From Gnetum montanum (Eukaryota; Streptophyta; Gnetopsida; Gnetales; Gnetaceae): 31,448 nucleotides of DNA. A program made the position numbers and the translations under genes. Each line of letters begins with the position of its first letter. Within the stretch, counting starts at the first letter, position 1. The DNA is taken from positions 93,101 through 124,548 of the forward strand of contig MNCI01038353.1 of NCBI GenBank assembly GCA_015680685.1, in the 5' to 3' direction. The notes under the pieces are model-generated. The model was not told the origin of the DNA. It saw only the letters and a program-made list of their open reading frames with translations, and ran no database searches. This document shows positions 23,139-31,448 of the stretch, in pieces.

Positions 23139-24240
23139 TCCTATAGCATCATGCGCATGAGCCATTCAAGTGATTCATATGGAATAATTGATGGGTAACA
23201 CCTAGTATATCATAATGAGTATCTTTCACCTTTGAGCATGCCTAATGCTTGATTTAATACTTAGATATCTTCCACATGATAGACATGGATCAGTTGTGAA
23301 GGAAGAATCTCCCATGCCATGTCAAAAATATATTTTCCTACTATTTATATTTATTCATTTAATAAATTTGGTGTGTTTAGTTAGAATTTTTGTACTTCTT
23401 TGACTTTAATGGATAATTATTTAAGATATTTTATTTTTCTCTTAGTGTTTTTTAGTTTTGTGTGTGTGGGAAAAAAATGAATATGCTTTTTGAATGCTCA
23501 CTAATAAGCAAATGATGGATGGGTAAGTTATAGATGCAATGAAGATATGAGAGTGTCAAATGGATCCAAAGTGGATCATTAATTGATGGAATGATTTCAT
23601 AACAAATTCCTCTATCTTCTTTTCTTTTATCCATCATTGGTAAACTAGGCTATCCTAGTCAAAAGAATTTTGTGATCTCTTGAACTTGTACATGCCATGT
23701 AGTGAGGGATGAATTCTCATGTTTGTTAAAGTCAAAGATACTAGGTAATGATCTGGCACTCCAATCATTCCCATGACTTCAATGCTTCATCAAAAATTCT
23801 CTTCTTATAAAAGAAAAGAGAATATGAAAAAATAAAATTAAAAATGAAAAAATCCAAATGATAAAAATAAAGGAAGAGTGAAAATAAAAATAGATAAAAA
23901 GGAAAAATATTAGTAAAATAACAATAATGGTAATGAGAGATGATGGGAAAAGCAATGTAACTTCAAGCTTATCAATTTATACAAATTCATAATTTTATCA
24001 TCTTGAACCAATTCTATAATTTATTACTTCAAAACCAAATTATGTGGTTGAACCAATACCTTTGCAAGCTTTTCATATGTTTAGCCCACTACATAGATTA
24101 CTTGACTTCCCAAAATTTCATGGTCCAAGACAATATTTTTCTCATCCCTACCCATGGCCATGAAGACTTGGAAGTCTCTCTCTTAGTGAACTTTAGTAAC
24201 ATCAGTTATTGTGGAGTAGCTTCATTCCAATATTAAATCA
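23139..24240. other. Gene-free interval, A-rich stretch at 23800-23940
   Basis: There is no continuation of pol after the protease and no reverse transcriptase motif. An A-rich, low-complexity segment at 23800-23940 may be an old insertion scar or simply drifted DNA. The plus-strand frame at 24003-24236 has no recognisable domain. Confidence 0.35.
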
Positions 24241-25350
24241 TGTTCAAATAATAAATCTAGATATTATAAAAGGACAAATTATTTGATAGAAAACAAGAAA
24301 ACTATCTTCAATTATTCAAAAGAGAAGAAAATATTCAAAACACTCAAACAATGCTATAGAGCATGAGGCTCTACAACCACACAATGGTTGTTCTCAATGC
24401 AAGACACAACTGATAGAGAATATCTTCTAAAACCTAAAATTGAGATCTCAACTTCCAAGTAAGAATAGAATGCATAGGCCTATACAATTGATCTTGGTAT
24501 TGCAACCTCTATGCACTCACTCAATGTGCTCTTCCTTCTCTTTCTCAAGTTCATACATGAACTTTGTGATATCTTTTTTTTTTCAACTCTCTATGGTTAC
24601 AATCATGAATAGTTCATATTTACTAGAAAACAAGGATAAAAACCTAGGGAAATCTTTCACAAGCTCAACTTGAAGTTTCCATGCTATTTCTATCTTTTTC
24701 TATCTTCTCCCACTATTTCCTGAATTGGAATGAAAATTCCAAAAGTTTCTCTAGTTGTATGAGTTTTCTTTGGTCTTCTCATGTTATCTCATGCACATTT
24801 CAAGCTTTCAAGAGAGATGTCTCGTAAGTGTGGAATACATCTCCTTTCACATGTGACATGTCTTCTTAGTTTGGGAAATGTCTCCTAAACACTAGAAATT
24901 TTTCAAAAAGTGCCTCAAAATATACCAAAAGGCATCTCAAATATTCTAGAAGTACCTCAACTTCATAAAAAAATACCTCAAAATGTACCAAGAAGCATCT
25001 CAAATTCCTTGAGATGTCTTATATATTCTTAAGACATCTTAGTTGAGATGTCTCATCAATTCCTAGGATGTCTCATGCAATTTTGAGATGTCTTATTCTC
25101 ATCTAAGATGTTTCATTCAAGATTACTATCATTCAATCATGATGTCTCCCTTGATTTAAGGACCTTTTCTAAAAGCTCAACTCTCAACCAAGACATCTCT
25201 TAAACTTCCAAGACCTCACTCAAGAGTTTAAAACTTGCAAAAATGAAATGTAGGTACAAAACACAAAGGAATTAGAAGATGTGTCCCTACACCATGTTGA
25301 TTCCATCTAAATCCCAAATCATTTATTCTAAGGATCAACAATCATCATCC
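24241..25350. mobile_element. Possible eroded copia-type LTR containing motif cluster 3
   Basis: The composition resembles the copia LTR at 11538: runs of short polypyrimidine and CAA-rich words, no coding frame, and a dense cluster of AGATGTCTC motifs. No termini or primer-binding site could be set, and direct similarity to the first LTR is limited to the motif. It stands upstream of a copia integrase fragment. Confidence 0.3.
24815..25210. repeat. Cluster 3 of GAGATGTCTC-type motifs
   Basis: About fourteen near-copies occur in 400 bp, mostly GAGATGTCT, AAGACATCT, ATGTCTC and GCATCTCAA, in both orientations. The consensus differs slightly from clusters 1 and 2 (TCTC rather than TCTTT). Confidence 0.65.
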
Positions 25351-25462
25351 TTAACCTAAGTCTTGATCCCATTTGAACTCACAAATTTTTTCTTTTGTTT
25401 CATTATAGCATTGTGATCCCGATTTGAATGTAGGATTAGTTAGCATAACTAAAGAAATCAAT

Positions 25463-25476
25463 GGGGGGGGGGGGGG
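25463..25476. repeat. Run of 14 G
   Basis: A pure G homopolymer stands in AT-rich DNA. Its length is likely to vary between individuals or sequence reads. Confidence 0.9.
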
Positions 25477-25754
25477 TTTGGTAGAGAAAAATTCAAGGAT
25501 TCTATTATGCACACATGCATGAAAGAAGAAAAACCAAATCAAAATCTTAACTTTTAGATGCTTTGTGATATGTTACCTTGGTCTAGTCTCACTAATGATT
25601 GGACCACAAAATAATCAAGGCTACATGGCATTGGAAGTGGTAGGTGTGATCTTGCACTGGAAAGGAAGACTTGGAGGTCAATCCCTATTAAGTGGAGGAG
25701 TAGCAGCAAAAGGATGTGGCAAAAAATATCTCATAGGATGTATGACATGATCAC
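25477..25754. other. Interval before the copia integrase fragment
   Basis: Small unrelated frames only, including 25565-25750 on the plus strand. If pol extends upstream, it is not readable here. Confidence 0.3.
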
Positions 25755-26190
25755 ATGCTCCATGAGCTAATTGAATGGTTGGCTAGGAATCTAGTGATGT
25801 TGCACTCTTACCTTTTCTCTCTCTTGTACATTGGTCATCTCTTCCATTCTATTCTCCATCTCTTGTCATTCTATTCTATTTTAAACAAGGATCTATCAAA
25901 AATAAAACACCTTATAAAAAATTGGTTTATGCATCCTCCCAACGTTTCCCATTTAAAAATATTTTATTCTTCTTTTTATATTCAAATCCGTACACAGAAT
26001 AGAAACAAATTAGATTCAAAATTGATGTCTTGTATTTTTATTGGTTATTCACAAAATTCAAAAGGGTACCATTGCTATGATCTCAAGAGCCAATAAAACA
26101 CTTGGTTCAAGGGATGTACATTTTCTAAAATCTACTGGTGAATTTATTTCACAATCTACCACAAAAGAAAATACGGTTGTGGAACCTATG
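25755..26190 (+). pseudogene. Ty1/copia integrase C-terminal remnant
   Basis: The frame to 26096 ends with a clear copia signature: PPNVSHLKIF, then NKLDSKLMSCIFIGYSQNSK, then GYHCYDL. These correspond to KP.VSHLK.FG, KLD.K...CIF.GYS..SKGYR.Y in intact elements. A frameshift near 26096 leads to SRDVHFLKSTGEF (usually SRDV.F.E). Here the protein would pass from integrase towards reverse transcriptase, but no reverse transcriptase motif follows. The orientation is opposite to the copia gag at 9895-11475, so it is a different insertion. Confidence 0.85.
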
Positions 26191-27560
26191 CACAATTGAC
26201 CATCCATTAAAGGTGTTAAAAATATTTCTACAATAACAAATAATCTGATAAATCAAGAATATGCAACATAGCAAAGAGACATAGCACATGTGCTACCAAC
26301 AAATGATTGTACCACCTAATGTTTTTTGTCATTCCATCAATTAATGAATTATACAAAAATTATTCCTCAATGTTCTTTAGGTTTCCATAACAAAATTCTT
26401 AGAAATGGCTCTTGTAGGCTAATTCATCATTATTGGCAAGCATTATGATGGTGGTAATGGCCAAGGTAGTGGCTACAGTTATGTGAATAATGGTTGTGGA
26501 AGACGTGAAGTGGTGTAGTAGTAGCAGAAAATGGAAGCAATTACTTGCAATGTGGGCATTCATGGTAGGATTGGTGGTGGGAGTTACACAAAACATGGGT
26601 AATTATTGCAACTATTGTAGGTTCAAACGAAGGACAATTCAGGTGGATATAAAAGGGTAGTCTCCCAGGGAGTGTAGTAGGGAGGAAACCCACAAGTAGT
26701 AGTTTCCCTCTTCTCTTTTGAAGTAAATAGTGGCAAGTCAATTGCAACAAAGTGAGATCAATCTCCTAGTGCGATGGTAGCAGGAGTAGCGGGGCCTTCC
26801 CAGTAACAACAATAGTCTCTCTTTCCTCCCTCACTAGTGATCGGGGGCTTCTTTTTCTTTTTTCTTTTTTTGCAGGGGAAACTGTAGGCATGCAAGGGGA
26901 GAATTAGCAGCCAAGAAACCCATAGGTAGTGGTTTCATTTTTCTTTGTTGGCAATTATTCCTTTTCTAGCACTTGACAATGCCCAATGGGTAGCCTCCTT
27001 CTCTCTTTGCCTCTCCCTAGCTTGGGCAGAAGTAGCAAGGCACACTAACATACTGGCAAAAGTAGGATTAGATCTTAGTGCCTCCAGCTATTAGCAAGGC
27101 ATGTGATGGACTGCAGGATGTCACAACCTCTCCTCTCCAACAACATTATGTCAACAGTGGCAAACACACTAGGTGATGGCAATAGACTGTGAGGTGCACA
27201 TGGTGACAGGTGGCAGGTGGCAACTGCACATGGCTGACAGTGGGAGTGAGTAGCAAGGACCATGCTCTCTTTCTCTCCCTCTTTCTCTATCACATAACGA
27301 TGGCAACAAGAAGCAAAGATAGATTCCTCCCTTTCTAATTAGTGACCGTGAAGTGTGGGTGGTGCCTGTAGTAGCCAACCTCCTCTCTTTCCCTGGACAT
27401 GTGATGGTACAATAATAGTAGCAGGTGGTCTCTCTTAGTAGCTTGAGATCCAGCTTCTGCTCTCTCCCAATAGCTATGAGTAGTGTTGGCTATGGCAACA
27501 TCCGCAATGGACTAGTGGCATGAACAGCGATAGCATCAGGACCAAGGAAAAATTTTATTT
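26191..27560. other. Less AT-rich, modular pyrimidine-tract region, no gene
   Basis: From about 26400 composition shifts toward GGT/GTGG words, then from 26800 to 27480 pyrimidine tracts such as CTCTCTTTCCTCCCTCAC recur about seven times (near 26815, 26992, 27265, 27330, 27378, 27429, 27455). They are separated by GGTGGCAA and TAGTGA-type words. It looks like a heavily eroded tandem repeat. Minus-strand frames here are low-complexity and not credible genes. Confidence 0.4.
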
Positions 27561-28391
27561 TTTTGTAGTTTCCTATTGTTTCAAGATAATCATTTAATTT
27601 AAATTTTAGGATTTTTAGTTTGTTTTACCATTTTCAAAAAGCCATGTAGCCATCTGAGACTATTCTTGGGTTGTTGTACTCATACAGGAGGCACCCTAGG
27701 AATAGTCTCCTCAAAAAAATTTTCTTTCTTGGTGTTGGTGCATCTAAATTTTATGCATCAACACCTTTTTTTGGCTAGAAGGAGGGCCTTTTTTCCACCT
27801 TTTTTTTATCAGCTCTTCTTGTCATTTTCTTATGGCTATTTCATTTTCTGATCCTGCCTTGGAATCTATTGAATTTCTTTTAAATCCTTTGTCTTCAAAC
27901 CCTTTATTTTCTACCTTTTTTTAATGCTTCCCATTTTCTAAAAATCATTTTTACCAAAACCTTTTTTTAAACCCTCATTTTCTAGTCTCATTTTCATATT
28001 TGTGTTTTGGCTATCCTTACCCAAGTCCCAGCCTTAGTAAGGTGGTTTTTATTGCTCATTCAATTTTAATTTATTTTTCTAAAATTTTTTATTTTACTAT
28101 TTTCTTTTTAAATTTTACAAATAGTGAAATTTCATGCATTTATTTTTCTTTAAAAAAATATTTTTTAAATAGCATATTTTAGTGTTTTTTTTTCAAAAAA
28201 ATAATTATTGTAACATTTCTTCTTCTTTTCTTAATTTTACAGACTTATTTTAACATTTTTATTTTGTAATTTTTTGTTTTATAAGCAAACTTACCTCTAC
28301 CCCCAACCGACCAATCACCCATCTCTTCACATTAAGAAAATGACAAGCTTTACATTTTCCAAGTTCTAGTGTAAGAAGAACTCAGACTAGG
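27561..28391 (+). other. T-rich leader or LTR region upstream of gypsy gag
   Basis: This is T-rich, with no coding frame. It stands where the 5' LTR and leader of the plus-strand gypsy element should be and contains the stem-loop at 27731. I could not identify an LTR end or a primer-binding site. Confidence 0.4.
27731..27765. repeat. Perfectly placed stem-loop (12 of 13 paired)
   Basis: Arms GGTGTTGGTGCAT and ATGCATCAACACC flank a 9-base loop and can pair at all but one position. The GATGCATCAAC word resembles the GATGCATC words near the starts of the LTR-like regions at 16079 and 19656. Confidence 0.6.
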
Positions 28392-29950
28392 ATGGTAGCC
28401 CATCAACCTCTGGCTCCCTTGGTGAGTAATCCCTTTAACTTTACTAACTACCATGAAATCCCAAAATTCTCTCCAAAACATAAACTTATTCTATGATCCC
28501 ACAACTACCTAATGAGTGATGCTTGCCAACACATATAGTGTTTCAAAACCTTGCTCGGGATCCACAACATTGTATAAAACAATGTGGCATGTAGGGTGTT
28601 TGTGACAACATTTAGAACTAAAGCAACCCAATGGTTCTTGATACTCCCCAATGCCTTCATTGACTTATGGCAGGAGTTCAAAAATAAGTTTTTGATTCAA
28701 TTTGATAAATTCACGAGCCCTGCAATCGCATCAAGTAACTTCACAAGCTTAAGAAAATTACCTAGGGATTACAATCTTAGATTCCTTCATCAACTTGCCT
28801 ATGTACCAAACGAGATGCATCAACAACCTAATGATATCCTCAACTTTTACCTCCCTACCATCAATTCATTCTTTGCCTATGCCATCAAATTTGATCCAAA
28901 CATAATAGAAATACAGGGAGAAATGGCTAAAGCCATGGAATTAGAACAAATTACCCTCATGAATAGCATTCAAACATAATTCAGAATGATGAGCATTAGT
29001 AATCCCATACTATCTAATCCTCTACCTCTACCAACTTTTCCAATGGCCAATACTATGTTCCAAACTCTTATTCCCCTTCAAATGACTCAACCTACAAACA
29101 TTTTCTTTCAAGATCCCACATCTTTTTCATTCTTATCACCTAACACTAGTTTGAATGATGATCAATCAAAGGCCTTAATTTAGTCCATCATAAACCCAAA
29201 TAGGGTATCTAATCCTGTTGAACTCACAACTCAAACTCAAGATCAAATGACTTACATATTAACTTCACTTCAAAAAATTTCCAACGAAGTAATTGAACTA
29301 AAGTAGAACAATAATAAGGGTGCTATACAACTAGAAAAGCCAAGTTCATCAATCAATGACAATTATTGTCATCTCCATAATACTAGGAAACATTCTAAGA
29401 AGACTTGTCCCAAATTTTTAACATTATATGGTGATAACATCCAAGGTCAACAAAATGGAGAACCCCCTATTATGGTCCTTAATGTACCTCATGAAATAGA
29501 AAATTTAGAGGTTTCCTCATTGGAGCGAGTTATGATAAGCAACCCCAACCCGCATAATGCTCACTACCATAGACTTAGCGACATTGTGAACAATACACAA
29601 CAATAGGTTAGGAATGATCCTTATACTCCTCCAAACAGAAGAACTCCTAGTCAAAACAACACAAATACTCAAACTAGGTCATCCCAAGTAAACACCCCAC
29701 AATGACCAAACCCCACTTCCATACTTAGAAGAACTCCACCTCAACAAGAAGCCAAAGATGAACACAAGACTTATGAGCTAGTTGAGGATTTGAAGAAAAT
29801 TAAAGCCAACAATTCAATGTATGACCTTTTACAATTTAACAAATTGAAAGAGTGATTTAGAACATAGTTCATACACTTGAAACCAGAAAAGAAAAATCAC
29901 CAATCCTCAAAGGACAAGTTCACTTCACAGAAATTCCTAATGTGCTATCA
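28392..29950 (+). pseudogene. Ty3/gypsy gag remnant
   Basis: From the ATG at 28392 one frame runs about 1.5 kb with only about nine stops and no frameshift. It starts MVAHQPLAPLVSNPFNFTNY. The retrotransposon gag core follows at 28584-28979: VTTFRTKATQWFLILP, LWQEFKNKFLIQF, then LPRDYNLRFLHQL. After a Pro-rich and Gln-rich linker comes a zinc knuckle at 29367-29408 of form CX2HX4HX4C (CHLHNTRKHSKKTC), with His in place of the second Cys. The tail includes ELVEDLKKIKANNSMYDLLQ, a conserved pre-protease segment of plant gypsy polyproteins. The protein would package element RNA into particles. It is the best-preserved coding remnant in the window but cannot be functional as it stands. Confidence 0.9.
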
Positions 29951-29994
29951 GTACATAACATTGACAATTCCATGATGAGCAAGAAAGAGCAACC

Positions 29995-30410
29995 TACTTT
30001 CCTAATAACTTTGATCATTTTAGCAAAGAATGTTCATAATGGTTTAATGAATTCTAGAGCAACCATTAGTGTCATGACTTGAGGTATGTAAGATTTTAGA
30101 AGCACAAATGATTCCAAAAATCAAAAGTATAATACAACTCGATGGGTCTAACATACCTGTAGTAGGATCATTGAAAGGAGTGAAGGTGCAACTTAAACAA
30201 TCTCCTACATTTACATGTTACACAAATATCCTAGTAGTTGACATGTCACCCACTTATGGTTTGCTCTTATCTAGGACTTTTAGAGCCAAGTTTGGGGGCT
30301 TCTTTAGGTTAAATTTCTCAAAGCTACTAATCCCTATCAAAGGAAAATCTGAATACATGATTATACCTAAAGAATCCTTCTGTAAGCAAGTGGTAACAAC
30401 CTCTGATTAG
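29995..30410 (+). pseudogene. Ty3/gypsy aspartic protease remnant with altered active site
   Basis: It follows gag with a frame change. LITLIILAKNVHNGLMNSR leads into the catalytic region at 30050-30058, where the Asp-Ser-Gly triad reads Asn-Ser-Arg; both changes are single G-to-A steps. After a one-base frameshift the remainder reads VMxLEVCKILEAQ, IIQLDGSNIPVVGSLKGVKV, ILVVDMSPTYGLLLSRTF and GGFFRLNF. The GLLLSR segment matches the conserved GLLLSRDW-type motif of plant gypsy proteases. Its normal role is cleavage of the gag-pol precursor. Loss of the catalytic Asp means it is dead regardless of stops. Confidence 0.85.
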
Positions 30411-30945
30411 CAAAATCAATCTTTGGAAAATTGAAACACTAATCTTTATGTTGAAGTTATTGAGGTTGAGCATGGTGAACATGTTATAAATGACCACATG
30501 AGTGAAATTATTTTAAAAATTTCTTTTCCTCATACAGATTCTACTCAACCCTATCAAACTTCTAGTGAATGTGAAGAAATCTATGAAGATACCTTGCCTT
30601 ATCATAATGAAAAGGGATTTCTTCTCAGTGATCTTCTACCTTTAGGGGAAGACAAAGATGTAAATAAGATCCTACCTCTTAAAACATTTGCAAGTGTGCT
30701 AAATTTTAATGACACATCCATGGAACATGATCCTAGAAAGGCTATATTCGATGACCTACAAAGACCTAGACATGTCATTGAAACTTACATCAAAGAAAAA
30801 CTTGATAGAAAACGAACAAGCAAGTTAAGATTATGTTTTTATTTTCATAATCTTAAGCATTGACAAATTGTTAAACAATGTCTTGATAGGAAGTATGTTA
30901 GTGAAGTTCTCTCCTATGTGGTTAACCCCATTTTGAGTTAAAGAC
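30411..30945 (+). pseudogene. Post-protease linker of the gypsy polyprotein
   Basis: After a stop at 30408 the same frame holds again at 30498-30863 (CEEIYEDTLPYHNEKGF, LSDLLPLGEDKDVNKIL, DPRKAIFDDLQRPRHV). It is acidic and has no known domain. Reverse transcriptase should follow but does not; within 90 bp the sequence passes into an integrase tail. Confidence 0.5.
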
Positions 30946-31071
30946 ATAATTGGCCCCAATGTATACAAAATTGCCAATGTGCAAGGACATAAGTTACATA
31001 GGAATTTTAATGCATTTCATTTGAAGCATTTCTATTTAGGTGCCCCACATGGACACCTAGTAGATTCTTAG
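30946..31071 (+). pseudogene. Ty3/gypsy integrase extreme C-terminus
   Basis: A stop-free frame of 41 codons reads IIGPNVYKIANVQGHKLHRN then NAFHLKHFYLGAPHGHL before a stop at 31069. It matches the end of plant gypsy pol (GPY.I......NG....HLK.YY). Its closeness to the protease linker shows that roughly the reverse transcriptase, RNase H and most of the integrase have been lost from this copy. Confidence 0.65.
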
Positions 31072-31208
31072 TTGCATACTTTATTTTCCTTCACCATGCA
31101 TTTCATTTGTATATAGTTGCATTTGCATATTTTCTTTGCATTTCCATCATTTCTTTCTTAGCATATTATTTTGATTTTTTCTTTTTACATGATTTTAATA
31201 ATCATTAA
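31072..31208. other. T-rich spacer between gypsy pol end and LTR copy C
   Basis: There is no coding frame. The T-rich sequence lacks an obvious polypurine tract on the plus strand, arguing that the LTR beginning at 31209 does not belong to the gypsy element on its left. Confidence 0.4.
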
Positions 31209-31448
31209 TGAGTGGCGAGGTACCCCTACGCTCAACCATACGAAATGAGCGTCGCACGCGTGATCCGGTTGAACTCCGCAGATGGACTAGTTGTGGCACC
31301 TAGATAGTTAGCCTTAGGTCGCAGTTCGCTGTCTTCCCACCTAGACTAGTTTTGCATATTTCACATATGGTTTAGTCTAGATGAGATGTATGATGTGTCC
31401 TAATTCTATCGCTACTCCTGAAGGCAGTGGAAAATAATATTAACTAAT
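31209..31448 (-). mobile_element. LTR, 3' edge (copy C), CpG-rich, runs off the right edge
   Basis: Its start TGAGTGGCGAGG is the reverse complement of the end of copy A. The first 74 bases match copy A at 537-610 with about five or six differences. Beyond this, GTCTTCCCAcct and the CATATGG block correspond to copy A's tGGGAAGACaac and CCATACA. The segment has about 12 CpG in 240 bp, in sharp contrast with the interior. It is most simply the outer end of a minus-strand element lying to the right. Confidence 0.6.

Noticed and set aside
26399-27378. Minus-strand His/Thr- and Pro-rich small ORFs
   Set aside because: Low-complexity translations of repeated TGG and pyrimidine words, with no domain or start context.
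1-31448. The outer inverted repeats as terminal inverted repeats of one giant DNA transposon
   Set aside because: The same sequence occurs a third time inside (19656-20469) with LTR features. The simplest reading is two separate LTR ends in opposite orientation, though extension of the window is needed to be sure.
1-31448. tRNA, rRNA or organelle-derived segments
   Set aside because: No cloverleaf with a T-loop GGTTCGAAT-type signal, and no stretch with organelle gene or rRNA character was noticed on either strand.

Overview
The window reads as nuclear DNA of a seed plant with a large, repeat-rich genome. A gymnosperm is my best guess, because the region is AT-rich, almost free of CpG, and packed with old LTR retroelements. 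That assignment is an inference. I find no intact protein-coding gene, tRNA, rRNA or CRISPR array. What is coding-like is decayed: long reading frames held over hundreds of codons but broken by in-frame stops.

Layout, left to right. 1-610: the end of a CpG-rich, probably young LTR (copy A). 624-4495 (-): a decayed multi-exon gene whose last four putative exons join phase-correctly over 700 codons; I do not recognise it. 4830-6300: eight degenerate tandem units of about 184 bp, each with a palindromic core. 6301-7730: no gene, a G-rich interspersed motif and a (CT)n tract. 7730-9219 (-): a decayed ORF with a TATA box, resembling plant transposon-associated ORFs. 9340-12540 (-): a Ty1/copia remnant with gag, two zinc knuckles, a primer-binding site and an LTR. 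13091-14529 (+): a Ty3/gypsy protease followed by an integrase tail. 16079-20469 (+): an LTR element with a possible LTR and primer-binding site, one long non-gag-pol ORF with a coiled-coil tail, and an 814-bp LTR (copy B). 20583-23138 (+): gypsy gag and protease. 24241-26190: a motif-rich segment and a copia integrase fragment. 26400-27560: a less AT-rich, pyrimidine-modular stretch. 28392-31071 (+): gypsy gag, protease and integrase tail, with no reverse transcriptase. 31209-31448 (-): the edge of a second young LTR (copy C), inverted relative to copy A.

Copies A, B and C share one sequence family. A and C keep dense CpG (about 27 in 610 bp and 12 in 240 bp by hand count). B has about one in 814 bp and differs largely by G-to-A and C-to-T changes. 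The picture is an old, heavily deaminated nest of elements in both orientations, bracketed by two younger insertions of a family already present inside. The two gypsy remnants in which both a protease and an integrase tail are readable lack a recognisable reverse transcriptase between them. The most unusual items are the unrecognised multi-exon relic, the 184-bp array beside it, and the LTR element with a single coiled-coil ORF.
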